This document shows, piece after piece, positions 18,341 to 27,687 of a DNA stretch of 64,000 nucleotides; positions within the stretch are counted from its first letter, which is position 1, and every line of letters starts with the position of its first letter. Location of the stretch: assembly GCF_003151135.1 (NCBI RefSeq), contig NZ_QEQK01000001.1, positions 230,829 through 294,828 on the forward strand. The letters are read 5' to 3'. This stretch comes from Abyssibacter profundi. GTDB taxonomy: Bacteria; Pseudomonadota; Gammaproteobacteria; Nevskiales; OUC007. The translations under genes were made by a program, and so were the position numbers. The notes beneath the pieces are model-generated. The model saw only the letters and a program-made list of their open reading frames with translations, was not told where the DNA came from and searched no databases.

Positions 18341-18374
18341 GTCTGACCTCCAAATTCAGCTACGCCGGCCCTCA

Positions 18375-18403
18375 AGTATAGCTGCTAAACGAAATAAACG
18401 AAA
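18375..18403 (-). promoter_or_regulatory. Promoter and tandem operator-like repeat of the HTH-PIN pair
   Basis: On the minus strand a strong -10 (TATACT, 18380-18375) lies 35 bp before the HTH start codon. Directly upstream, covering the spacer and -35 area, is a perfect 9-bp tandem repeat: on the plus strand TAAACGAAA twice (18386-18403). A good -35 hexamer is not visible, which fits a regulated promoter. Autoregulation by the HTH protein is inferred. Confidence 0.5.
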
Positions 18404-18407
18404 CACG

Positions 18408-20300
18408 CTAGGCCGCTTGTCCACTGCCAGTCGCCTCAGCCTGGCTGCGCCGAGCAACTGCCTGAATGGAGTCCGCGACCCGCTGCGTGAATGCCGATTC
18501 GTCACGGCAGGTCATCACCAGGTGCTCCATGGCGCGGGTCATGGCCACGTACAGCAACCGCGCCTCATCGGATTCTGACTCGCCCTTCTTCGGCATCTGG
18601 CACAGGTCCGGGATGATCACGAGCCCGAACTCCAGCCCCTTGCTGGAGTGCATGCTCACCAGCTTGACCGTCTGCCCGTCGGCGTACAGGCCGGTCTTGC
18701 CGGATCGGCTGGCCGTGGATGTGACCGGCACACCGGCGCCCTTCAGCGCGCGCTCCAGCGCACTGGCTTGCTTGCCGGAGCGGTAGATCACCGCAATATC
18801 GTCGTAGTCCCGCCCCTGCCCATTGGCGTCGACAATCCGCTGGACCACGCAATCCATCTGCTGCCAGTGTCCCTCGCAGCGGATCAATTCCGGGAAGGGC
18901 CCGCTGCGGCCCGCCGTCTCCGGCGCAATCGTCGGCACCCCGTCGTCATCACCGGTGGTCTCGGACAGCAATTCGCTGGCGAACAGCTTGGCCACCGACA
19001 ACACCTCGGCGGTGTTGCGGTAGTTCACCTTCAGGATCGTCGTGCGCCCCCGCGCCTGAATGCCCACGCTGGCAAAGCTGAAGTCCAGCTCGCGCTTCTT
19101 GCGGTGGTAGATCGACTGGGCATCGTCGTAGAGCACGAGCAGTGAGTCGGTATCGGGGTCGATCATCTGCACGACCAGCCGGAACCAATCCGGCTCGAAG
19201 TCGTGGCCCTCGTCGATCAGCACGGCGCTGTACTGGGCGCGGGGAATCTGTCCGCGCTCGACACCTGCCATGGTGGTCTCGACCAGCGCCGCCACGTACT
19301 GGCCCGCATTGCCCTTGTTGGCGGGTTTGGGCACATGAAACGCCCGGAGCATATCGCCGCACCAGCCGTGGAAGTGCCGCACGACGACTTGCTCGCTCAG
19401 GCCGCGCTCGCCCATCACCTGCTGCAAGCGCGCGGCCAGCGCCTTGTTGTAGCAGAGCACCAGCACCGGCTTGCTGGACAGCTGCGACAGATACGCCGCC
19501 CGGTAGCCCAGGATCATGGTCTTGCCCGAACCCGCCGCGCCATGAATCACGCGGTGGCCCGCCCCCAGCGAGCGCGCCAGTTGCTCCTGCTGCAAGTCCA
19601 TGACCTTGACCAAATCGGGTACGGACTCGGGCGTGGTCTCCAGCGGCAAACCGAACTGCCCCAGTTGCGGGTTGACCCGCACCTCGGGAAACAAATGCCA
19701 GCGCACCCGGTCGATCTGCGGCAAGGTGAGCTGGCACGGGAACACATGGTGGAACATGCCCCATAGCCGTTCCTGAAACGCCTCGTCGTCCACCGACTCG
19801 GTCATCTCGTCCTTGCAGATCACACGCACCGGCTGCAGCACCTCGCCCAGGTCGGTGGACTCGAACTGCTGCCGCGTGATGTTTGATAACACCACACCCC
19901 AGGCAAACGGCATGATCAGCTTGCCCTGATACGCCGAGCCGCCTTCACGCACCAGCCGCGGGTCCTGCTCCAGCACCTTGGCCGTCTCCAGCGCATACAC
20001 GCTGGCCTGGAGCATCGGGTTCTTCACCTTCTTGATGCCGCCGTGGACGACAATCCGCGCCTCGCTCTTGTCGATGGTCGCGATGGTGTCCAGCTTCCAG
20101 TCCTTGACCTCCAGCACCAGCCAGCCACGCAGCGGATGCAGCACGATAAAGTCCGGCCGCAAGGCCTTGGGGCCGACCGGCACGTCGTACCAGCACAGGT
20201 AATCGTCCTCCAGCTTCTTCTCCAGCCGCTCGGCCAAGCGCCTCTCGCCGGAGGTCATCCGGTGCAGGCAGCTGGTGCGGGCGGGGAAGAACTGCGCCAT
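18408..20300 (-). CDS. NERD domain / UvrD-Rep family (SF1) helicase
   Basis: The product is 630 residues. The N-terminal NERD nuclease-related domain (about 1-130) includes LRPDFIVLHP and LVLEVKDWKLD, which supply the Asp and Glu-x-Lys expected of the fold. The SF1 helicase core follows: GAAGSGKT (about 247), LIDEGHDF in the Walker B position, VKLVSMHSSKGLEF and LLYVAMTRAMEHL in the second RecA domain. Such proteins are thought to nick or unwind nucleic acid. It begins six bases after the hsdS frame, so it is co-transcribed with the R-M genes, and an antiphage or DNA-processing accessory role is inferred. Confidence 0.87.
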   Translation of the reverse strand: MAQFFPARTSCLHRMTSGERRLAERLEKKLEDDYLCWYDVPVGPKALRPDFIVLHPLRGWLVLEVKDWKLDTIATIDKSEARIVVHGGIKKVKNPMLQASVYALETAKVLEQDPRLVREGGSAYQGKLIMPFAWGVVLSNITRQQFESTDLGEVLQPVRVICKDEMTESVDDEAFQERLWGMFHHVFPCQLTLPQIDRVRWHLFPEVRVNPQLGQFGLPLETTPESVPDLVKVMDLQQEQLARSLGAGHRVIHGAAGSGKTMILGYRAAYLSQLSSKPVLVLCYNKALAARLQQVMGERGLSEQVVVRHFHGWCGDMLRAFHVPKPANKGNAGQYVAALVETTMAGVERGQIPRAQYSAVLIDEGHDFEPDWFRLVVQMIDPDTDSLLVLYDDAQSIYHRKKRELDFSFASVGIQARGRTTILKVNYRNTAEVLSVAKLFASELLSETTGDDDGVPTIAPETAGRSGPFPELIRCEGHWQQMDCVVQRIVDANGQGRDYDDIAVIYRSGKQASALERALKGAGVPVTSTASRSGKTGLYADGQTVKLVSMHSSKGLEFGLVIIPDLCQMPKKGESESDEARLLYVAMTRAMEHLVMTCRDESAFTQRVADSIQAVARRSQAEATGSGQAA

Positions 20301-20306
20301 GTCAGG

Positions 20307-21518
20307 TCACGCGGCTTGGCTCAGTTGGCCGGAGAAGGCGCGTTGCTGGAGGGAGGCGAGCAATTCATCTTGCTTGCTACCGGAATACGCTAGTTCCATT
20401 CGACGATGTCGGATAACACCACACAGCTGCTCAAACCGTCGTTGCATGGGCAATGGCGGGAGCGGCAAAACAAGATCCCTGATGTTCTTCAGACTTATGT
20501 TCGCTCGAGCCGCATCAACCTTCCCGCCAAGCAACCTATTCTGACCGCTCGGGGTCAGAAGCATTGCCATAACGAAGTCGACCGAAATTCGCGTCCGGTC
20601 CAAAGTCACAGTCGCTACAGCCTGATTTATGTTTGCCGGCAATAAGTCGTCTTCCATGATGGAGAGACGACCGATTGACGCTCCCACAAGATTAATTAGC
20701 AAATCGCTACTCTTAAGGCGCGACCGGCAAATTTTATCGTCAAAATCGCTGGGAATGAATTTGTCTTTTCTAATCATCCTTCCCCGACCGACGTTCTCGC
20801 TGGTGATGAAGCGCACACCATCGTCGCAGTATTCGAAACCCTGCCATTTTGGACTTTCGCCTTTGGTTATACGTTCCGCCAAGGAACCTACTGGCACCTC
20901 CGCCCACCCCTTCGGATTCGTCACCGGATCGCCAAACATGTCCAGAAACACGGACTGCAGGAGTTGATCGAGCTTGGCGATGGCTTCGCGGCGCTTGGCG
21001 CGCAGCGCGTCGGCCTTGTCCAGAATCGCCGCGATGCGACGTTGTTCGGGGAGTGGGGGGAGTGGGATTTCTAGTTCGTTAAGGTGTTCGTTGCGCAAAT
21101 TGTTGATGTTTGCACCGGCCGCGAGACTGGAAACCTTCTGCCTGTATTTCTTGGTCTGGAATTATTGAGCAAAGTAGCCCGCGTCTACAGCATCGCTCGG
21201 CCTTAATACTTTGCAGAATGCACCAAAGCCGCCGTCGAAATCGGCCAACGACCGGGCAGCTTTTCCGACAACATCAAGGCTGCCGCTAGATGCAGCGATC
21301 ACGACGTCGTTCTTACGAACTTTTTGCTTTCCGGAAACTTTGCCTTCTGGAATGTAGACGAGGCCATCCGAAGTAAGCCCAAATTCCGTTATGTTATTGG
21401 CTCGGAGAACAGGCAGATATTGTTCGCGCGGGGTCGTGACGGCATCAGCTTTCGAGTAAGTCACGCCACGAATTTGTTCGCAGATATCACCGACTCTCAC
21501 TATAGGCACAGCAGTCAA
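20307..21518 (-). pseudogene. hsdS: Type I specificity subunit HsdS interrupted by an in-frame TAA
   Basis: HsdS sets the DNA target of a type I enzyme. The frame runs 404 codons from a TTG start at 21518, which overlaps the hsdM stop (TTGA). Codon 119 is TAA (21164-21162). Before it lies a first target-recognition domain (LPVLRANNITE). After it, in the same frame with no shift, come KYRQKVSS, NINNLRNEHL, the IPLPPLPEQRRIAAIL helix, FGDPVTNPKGW, a second recognition domain and LPPLPMQRR. The context GYFAQ-stop-FQTKKYRQ suggests a Tyr codon (TAT/TAC) changed to TAA. The whole would be about 403 residues, a normal HsdS size. Possible outcomes are a dead gene, a half-subunit from a downstream start such as TTG 21098, readthrough, or a sequencing error. 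Confidence 0.85.
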
Positions 21519-22999
21519 GACAACATCCCCTCCAACTCCTCCATCCCCTGCATGATCTCGGCTTCCAACGCCTTCAACTCGGCCAGAATCTGCTGCGGCG
21601 GGTCGTACTGCACTTCCTCGTAGACGACTTCCTTGTAGCGGTTGATCGACAAGTCGTAGTCGTTATCGGCGATCTCGGCCTTGGGCACGACGAAGCTCTG
21701 CTCGGTGCGGGCGCGGTCGGCCTCGGCGTCGCGGTGCTGCCAGCGCTGCAAGATGTCCGGCAGGTTGTTGGTGGCGTGCTGGGTCTGATCCAGCGCCGTG
21801 CGCTTGTCGTCCAGCGAGTAACCATCGGCCTGCATGTCGTAGAACCAGACGCCGTCGGTGCCGCCGGAGTCGGTCCGGGTGAACAGCAGGATGGCGGTGG
21901 ACACCCCGGCGTAGGGCTTGAACACGCCGGAGGGCATGGAGACGATGCCGTCCAGCTTGTGGTCCTCGACCAGAGCCTTGCGCAGGGTTTTGTGGGCCTT
22001 GGATGAGCCGAACAACACGCCGTCCGGCACGATGACGGCGGCGCGGCCACCGGGTTGCAGCAGGCGCAGGAACAGCGCGAGGAACAGCAGCTCGGTCTTC
22101 TTGGTCTTGACGACCTTCTGCAAGTCCTTGGCCGTGCTCTCGTAATCCAGCGACCCGGCGAACGGCGGGTTGGCGAGGATCAGGCTGAACTGCCCTTCCA
22201 CGCTGGCGTGGCCTTCGCTGAGCGAATCACGATTCTCGATGGCCGGGTTCTCCACGCCATGCAGCAGCATGTTCATGGAGCCGACGCGCAGCATGGTGCT
22301 GTCGAAGTCGAAGCCGTGGAAGGTGTCGCGGTTGAAGCGCGCCGTGGACTGTTTGCTGGCGTAGATCTCGGCCTGGTGGTGGTCGTACAGGTACTCGCTG
22401 GCGGCCACCAGGAAGCCGGCCGTGCCGCAGGCCGGGTCGCAGATGGTGTCCGCCGGCTTGGGCGCCATCATCTCGACCATGAGCTTGATGATGTGCCGCG
22501 GCGTGCGGAACTGGCCGTTCTGGCCGGCGCTGGCGATCTTGCCCAGCATGTATTCGTAGAGATCGCCCTTGGTGTCGCGATCGTCCATGGGGATGGCGTC
22601 CAGCATGTCCACCACCTTGGCCAGCAGCGCCGGCGTCGGGATGGTGAAGCGGGCATCCTTCATGTGCGCGGAGTACGTGGAATCCGCCTCCCCGCCGCCC
22701 AGTCGCTTGATAAAGGGGAACACCTCATCGGCAATGGTGTTGTAGAGCGTTTGCGGGTCTCCCAATTCGCGAAAGCGGGACCAGCGCAGCCGCTGCTCAC
22801 CTGGCCCGAAGATCGGGCGCTCGATGGGCCGACCGAGCCGGGTGGCCTTTTTCTCTCGCAGGGTGTGCAGTTCGTCCAATCGCTTGATGAACAACAGATA
22901 GGTCATCTGCTCAATGACCTCCAGCGGGTTGCTGATACCGCCGCTCCAGAAGGCATCCCAGATGCGGTCAACCTGATGCTTGATATCGCCTGTGATCAT
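21515..22999 (-). CDS. hsdM: Type I R-M DNA methyltransferase subunit HsdM
   Basis: HsdM is the N6-adenine methyltransferase subunit that works with HsdS to modify host DNA. The product is 494 residues, a normal size. The N-terminal HsdM helical domain (IKHQVDRIWDAFWSG, IEQMTYLLFIKRLD) precedes the SAM-binding motif CDPACGTAGF (about residue 186) and the catalytic NPPF motif (about 275). It starts 18 bp after the zorD stop with no room for a promoter, so it is probably read through from the Zorya genes. Its stop overlaps the hsdS start by four bases. Confidence 0.95.
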   Translation of the reverse strand: MITGDIKHQVDRIWDAFWSGGISNPLEVIEQMTYLLFIKRLDELHTLREKKATRLGRPIERPIFGPGEQRLRWSRFRELGDPQTLYNTIADEVFPFIKRLGGGEADSTYSAHMKDARFTIPTPALLAKVVDMLDAIPMDDRDTKGDLYEYMLGKIASAGQNGQFRTPRHIIKLMVEMMAPKPADTICDPACGTAGFLVAASEYLYDHHQAEIYASKQSTARFNRDTFHGFDFDSTMLRVGSMNMLLHGVENPAIENRDSLSEGHASVEGQFSLILANPPFAGSLDYESTAKDLQKVVKTKKTELLFLALFLRLLQPGGRAAVIVPDGVLFGSSKAHKTLRKALVEDHKLDGIVSMPSGVFKPYAGVSTAILLFTRTDSGGTDGVWFYDMQADGYSLDDKRTALDQTQHATNNLPDILQRWQHRDAEADRARTEQSFVVPKAEIADNDYDLSINRYKEVVYEEVQYDPPQQILAELKALEAEIMQGMEELEGMLS

Positions 23000-23017
23000 G
23001 TGTGAACGGGTCTCGTC

Positions 23018-25966
23018 TTACAGGGTGCTCAGAACCGCGGATTCATCCAGGGCCGGAGAGATCACGGCGTCCTTGATCGATTCCTTGGACTTGAGCAGTT
23101 GGTCCAGCTTGTCGTCGAAGCTGGTGAATTGTGGGTGCGCTGATGCCGGTAGGTACACCTGCACGGGCCGCTGCTGGCCGATGCGGTACACACGGTCGGT
23201 GGCCTGGGCCTCCTTGGCCGGGTTCCAATGCCGCTCGAGATGAATGACATGGTTGGCCTCAGTCACCGTGAGCCCCACGCCGGCCGCAACCGGCGACATG
23301 ATGAGGATGGCAAAGCCCGGCGTCTGCTGAAAACGGTCGATGATCTGCAAACGGCTGGGTGAGTGACCCGATGCCCGAGTTTTGGTCTCGCCATTGACGA
23401 TGCTGACAGGCACTCCAAACTCAGCCTCTAACCAAACCTTGAGGTGGCGCTGCAGCGTCTTGTAGATCGCAAAGATCAACACCTTCTCATTGGCCGCGCG
23501 AATCTGCTCCAAGATAGGCCGAATGGCCATGACCTTGCCGGATTCAGCGGCCCACTGCTGGGGCGACTGCGTGTCGGTGGCCTTGTCCAGCAGTGCCGGG
23601 TGCAGCGAGACCTGACGCAGGCGATGCAGCGCCTTGAGGGCACCGGCGTTGCCCTGATTGGCCTCTTTGAGGGCGTGGAGGTCGGACAGGGCCTGGTCGT
23701 AATGCCGAATTTGCACATCGGTCATCGGTGCCCGAAGAAACTGACGAAATGAGGCATCTTCATCATCGGTAGGCATGCGAGCCCCGCGTAGGATGGTCTT
23801 GGGCGGCAGGCCATCGAGCACATCCTCCTTCACACGGCGCAGCATGAATCGGCCGACATCACTGTGAAGCTGTCGTCCCACACCCACCGGGTCGGACTCC
23901 GCCGGGCTGACGTAGCTGTCTTTGAACTCGCTCCAGGTGCCTAGCAGGCCAGGCTGGGCAATATCCATGATGCACCAGAACTCGCTGAGGCGATTCTCAA
24001 CCGGCGTGCCCGTCGCCAGTAACTTGAACTGGGCGCGTAGCGCGGCCGCGGCCCTTGTTTGGAGCGTGTTGGGGTTCTTGACGTTCTGCGCCTCATCGAA
24101 AATCACCCAACTCCAGTCGATCCGACCCAGCGAAAATTGATAGTTGCGCAACGTGTCGTAGCTGGTGAGCACCAGGCGGCGCGGACGATCCAGCCGCACC
24201 GAATCAGGGTAGGTCTTTCCGACCCGCAAGGCGTAACGCACGCTGCTTTCGTCCAGCAGCTGGCCATCCTCCAGGTCCTGGTGCGTCTCGCGCGCCTGGC
24301 CTTCGAGCCGGAAGCGATTCAGGTCGCGATCAGCCTGAAGGATGACGACGTCATCAAATGGCGACTGGGCAACCGTTTTCTCAACCTCGTCCGCCCAGTT
24401 TTGCAGCAGCGATAACGGGGCTACGACCAGCACGGGCTTTTCGGTCTCTCCGACCTCGCGCATGCGTTGTAGATACTGATCGACAGCCACGATGGCCATA
24501 TACGTTTTGCCGAGGCCCATGTCATCGGCCAACAAGCCGCCCTGCGGGCCCTGCTCTCGAGTCTCCGGCCTGAGCGAAGCCGCCGACAGGCGCAGCATCC
24601 ATTCGATCCCCTCTCGCTGGTGGGTGAACGGCGTGCGCTTGTACGCGCTGTAGTCAATATCGATTGGGCCGGCCGTATCAGCAGGCTTGCCATCAACGCC
24701 TTCGAGGGCTTCCTTCAGCTCGAAGGTCGCGCGCTCCTTCTTGGGCTTATCGCCACCCGCACCAGAAGGCTCGCTCACCAGGCGATCTCGAACTTTGTCA
24801 AGCGCTTGATCAACGGCCTCGGGCTCGGAGATATCGATGGACTGCTCGCGACACCGAGCATAGGCTGCGCCAGACTGCCGGGCCTCTTGCAGGTTGCACT
24901 CGAACTCGCTGAGCTCCTCGAAGGAACTGATCAAGTTGACAATGACCTCCGGCGAGCAGGCGTTGGCAGCGGCCTCGAACCAATCCGTCCCGGAGCCACC
25001 AAACTCGGCACTCGGGATATGCTGGAAGACGGTGACCCCCTCAACCCGCACGGCAAAACCCGTTTCTAGGTCGATCAGGCCCGGATCGAGAAATGCGCTC
25101 GGTGTCTCCAGAAACTGTTTGGCCTCGGCTGCTGGGATGTGGTGCCGCTGCATGACCTCCTTGACCGCAGCCCGGCGCTCACCATCGAGCAGGACAATCT
25201 TGTCGCGCACCCGGAGGCTGTTCCCGTCCTCTCCTTCCAATTGGCCAAGCCGCAAATCGACGTCATCGACTGCAATGCCTTCACCGAAATTTGGTGACAC
25301 GCGCAGCGAACCATCGCGCATCTTGGTGACGGCTACACTAGGTTTGTCGGGTACGACGACTTCCAGTTCTCGGAAGTGCCGAAGGTCGATCGGCAAACCA
25401 TTGCGCTCCGCGCTCTGCAAACTGGCAACCAACGCCAGATTACGAGGCTCTGTGCGCTGCGCGGACTCAAGCCTGGCGTGATCGTCCAGCGCACGTGCCG
25501 CGTCATACCATGGACCGCGCAGCAGCCGGTCGCCCAGACCGGGGATATGAATCACGACACCGTATGGCGGCGGCAATGGCAGACGATCACCGTCAGGCAA
25601 ACACAGCTGCCCCTTCACCTGGAATGCATGCTGCGTCGTCCGGCCGGTGACCGATAACTCAAGCTTGCCCTCAAGCGGCACAGGCAGGGCCAGCAAGCGC
25701 GCCTCATCATCGCCCAACCTCGAGAGCTCAGGGGCCGCGACGAAATACCCCGCGGGGATGGCTTCGGCGAGGCCTTCTTCCTCCATCTGCTCCAAAAGCG
25801 CCCGCTGGTAGGAGAGCAGGTCAGAGCTGGCGTTGGCATGCGGAGCCGCGAACTCTGCGCCCTCACCCGTAAGCTCCAGCGCGAACCGAGCATCCTCTTT
25901 GCGACTCTGCCCAAGAATGCGTTGAATCCAGGATCGCTTTGGTTTGTGCACGGGAGCCGGACTCAT
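23018..25966 (-). CDS. zorD: Zorya defence protein ZorD, SNF2-family helicase
   Basis: ZorD is the effector helicase (and reported nuclease) of type I Zorya. The product is about 982 residues. Residues 1 to about 430 form a long N-terminal region without motifs I recognise. The SNF2 core has GGLLADDMGLGKT (Lys about 487), the DEAQ box in IFDEAQNVKNP, ATGTPVENRL, and the C-terminal ERHWNPAKEAQATDRVYRIG. The ATG at 25966 is preferred over the one at 25978: it has GGAG six bases upstream and overlaps the zorC stop as ATGA. Fourth gene of the Zorya set. Confidence 0.9.
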   Translation of the reverse strand: MSPAPVHKPKRSWIQRILGQSRKEDARFALELTGEGAEFAAPHANASSDLLSYQRALLEQMEEEGLAEAIPAGYFVAAPELSRLGDDEARLLALPVPLEGKLELSVTGRTTQHAFQVKGQLCLPDGDRLPLPPPYGVVIHIPGLGDRLLRGPWYDAARALDDHARLESAQRTEPRNLALVASLQSAERNGLPIDLRHFRELEVVVPDKPSVAVTKMRDGSLRVSPNFGEGIAVDDVDLRLGQLEGEDGNSLRVRDKIVLLDGERRAAVKEVMQRHHIPAAEAKQFLETPSAFLDPGLIDLETGFAVRVEGVTVFQHIPSAEFGGSGTDWFEAAANACSPEVIVNLISSFEELSEFECNLQEARQSGAAYARCREQSIDISEPEAVDQALDKVRDRLVSEPSGAGGDKPKKERATFELKEALEGVDGKPADTAGPIDIDYSAYKRTPFTHQREGIEWMLRLSAASLRPETREQGPQGGLLADDMGLGKTYMAIVAVDQYLQRMREVGETEKPVLVVAPLSLLQNWADEVEKTVAQSPFDDVVILQADRDLNRFRLEGQARETHQDLEDGQLLDESSVRYALRVGKTYPDSVRLDRPRRLVLTSYDTLRNYQFSLGRIDWSWVIFDEAQNVKNPNTLQTRAAAALRAQFKLLATGTPVENRLSEFWCIMDIAQPGLLGTWSEFKDSYVSPAESDPVGVGRQLHSDVGRFMLRRVKEDVLDGLPPKTILRGARMPTDDEDASFRQFLRAPMTDVQIRHYDQALSDLHALKEANQGNAGALKALHRLRQVSLHPALLDKATDTQSPQQWAAESGKVMAIRPILEQIRAANEKVLIFAIYKTLQRHLKVWLEAEFGVPVSIVNGETKTRASGHSPSRLQIIDRFQQTPGFAILIMSPVAAGVGLTVTEANHVIHLERHWNPAKEAQATDRVYRIGQQRPVQVYLPASAHPQFTSFDDKLDQLLKSKESIKDAVISPALDESAVLSTL

Positions 25967-27687
25967 TTGAGTCTCCATTTATTCGCGAGATTCCGCTTGA
26001 ATAGATCCGGGCGCGAGAACATTGCGCGTTCGACTTTCACGATTCGGATCCCCGTCTTCTCGGAAATCTCCGTTGCATAGAGCGGCGACGCAGCCGCCTC
26101 CAAGGTTTGGCGGATACTGACGATCGTGTTGCCGTCGTCTCGAAATGGCGCCTTCGGTGTTTGCATACGTCTTTTAGGCTGCGCGGAGGGTGCTGTGGTT
26201 TCTCGCCGGAACCGGGCGAGCTGAGAAGCAGAAAGCACTTGTGTCTCATCGACCCGCACACCTGCATTGCGAAGCACTCGAATAGCCTCATACACCCATT
26301 TCAGATTGGTGTAGTGCGTGGAGGCAAAATGCCGATACTGAGACTTGGGAGTACCAGGATCGTAGAGGGAGCGTTCTAGATCTGGGCCTAGATCGAGAGG
26401 GTTAATCGGGTGTTTATCATGCTGAAACACGATGCAATCTGCCGGCAGCGACGGATAAATGTAAATACGGAAGCTATGCGTACCCTCAACCAGATGCACC
26501 GACCCGACCTGCATGTAGATCACGGATTTGGACGCGTCAGATAGCCTTCCAAAAACATTCAGCTGACGCTCCGGGTACTGTCTCTTCACGTAGGAAAGTG
26601 CTTCTCTTGAGAGGAAGAGGCGCGAGTTAACAACCGCCCCGGTCTCAAGAATTGCTGTCAAGAGCTGCTTCCTCGCAGGGAACATACGCTGCAGCTCAGC
26701 GTTGCTGCTCTGCTTTCCAACCTCTTCCAGCACTTCGAGAAACAGGCCGATATCCAGTTGCGACATCCAGCCCTGCATGCGCCGAACGCGCTCTGGGCCA
26801 ACTGGATCCCACCAACGCTGATAGCTGGGTGCTGACGGAGGCAACCGCGGATCGCCGGCGATCTCCAGGATGGCCTCACGCCAGGCGTCTGAAAGCTGGC
26901 TGTCTGCACTGCGGTCGATCAGCACCTCCAGGACTTTGACACCAATTGTTTTCCCTTCGCCATAGGGCAGGCGTGCCACCGACTTTTGGGTAACCTCAGC
27001 GAACACAGCTGTGTCGGCACCGACGTCGATTTGTTCGAGATGCTCGATATAGAAAATGGCCTGGCATCGCTGAGCAAACCGGCCTGCGCGATACGCACGC
27101 AGACCCCAAGCGCGCCATGCTTCTTCGAGATCGGAGTAACGTTGGCGCGTGCTTGAGACCGTTGCCTGGATTGCCGATTCGGAGAATAGCCAGTCCTGAG
27201 CGCTTCGGACTTTGTCGAGATCGCTGCCCGATTGCCCTGCCCGTCGGGCGTTCAGGTGACGACGAAGAAATGTCTGACCGTGCTTCAACATATCGCCTTG
27301 GAACAAGCGATCGAAATGGTCGAAGTAGGCTCGCAGGAGCGCCGCCAATGTGAGCGAAGACAGCGGCAGACCCACTGTCTCGAACTGATCGAGCAACTCC
27401 TGCGTTGGAGGACAATTTTGTCGGAAGTTGGGTGAATCGACGTCCGCCCACAGATTTGCGCAGACCCTAATCGCGAGCCGGTCCGTCAGCAGGGGCATCA
27501 CGGCTGCCACACCGCCGCGTTGAGCCGCTCGTTGCAACTCAATCGATTTTAAATTGAAGCGGGAGCTCGGCTTCTCTGCCCGACTCGCCACTGCGCCTAA
27601 AGACGCATGCCGAGCCCGGATCCAACTAAGCTCAGCCGGCCGCCAATCCGGAAGTGAGAACTCGCCAAGTTGCAGAGACAGCGCCAT
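25963..27687 (-). CDS. zorC: Zorya defence protein ZorC (EH signature family)
   Basis: The product is 574 residues, mostly soluble, without a recognisable enzyme motif. Size, position between zorB and zorD, and segments such as VIYMQVGSVHLVEGTHSFRI and a basic linker near residue 500 followed by a winged-helix-like C-terminus fit ZorC, the EH-signature protein that in type I Zorya is thought to bind DNA and link the motor to the ZorD effector. Its ATG overlaps the zorB stop by one base (TAATG). The identification depends strongly on context. Confidence 0.85.
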   Translation of the reverse strand: MALSLQLGEFSLPDWRPAELSWIRARHASLGAVASRAEKPSSRFNLKSIELQRAAQRGGVAAVMPLLTDRLAIRVCANLWADVDSPNFRQNCPPTQELLDQFETVGLPLSSLTLAALLRAYFDHFDRLFQGDMLKHGQTFLRRHLNARRAGQSGSDLDKVRSAQDWLFSESAIQATVSSTRQRYSDLEEAWRAWGLRAYRAGRFAQRCQAIFYIEHLEQIDVGADTAVFAEVTQKSVARLPYGEGKTIGVKVLEVLIDRSADSQLSDAWREAILEIAGDPRLPPSAPSYQRWWDPVGPERVRRMQGWMSQLDIGLFLEVLEEVGKQSSNAELQRMFPARKQLLTAILETGAVVNSRLFLSREALSYVKRQYPERQLNVFGRLSDASKSVIYMQVGSVHLVEGTHSFRIYIYPSLPADCIVFQHDKHPINPLDLGPDLERSLYDPGTPKSQYRHFASTHYTNLKWVYEAIRVLRNAGVRVDETQVLSASQLARFRRETTAPSAQPKRRMQTPKAPFRDDGNTIVSIRQTLEAAASPLYATEISEKTGIRIVKVERAMFSRPDLFKRNLANKWRLK

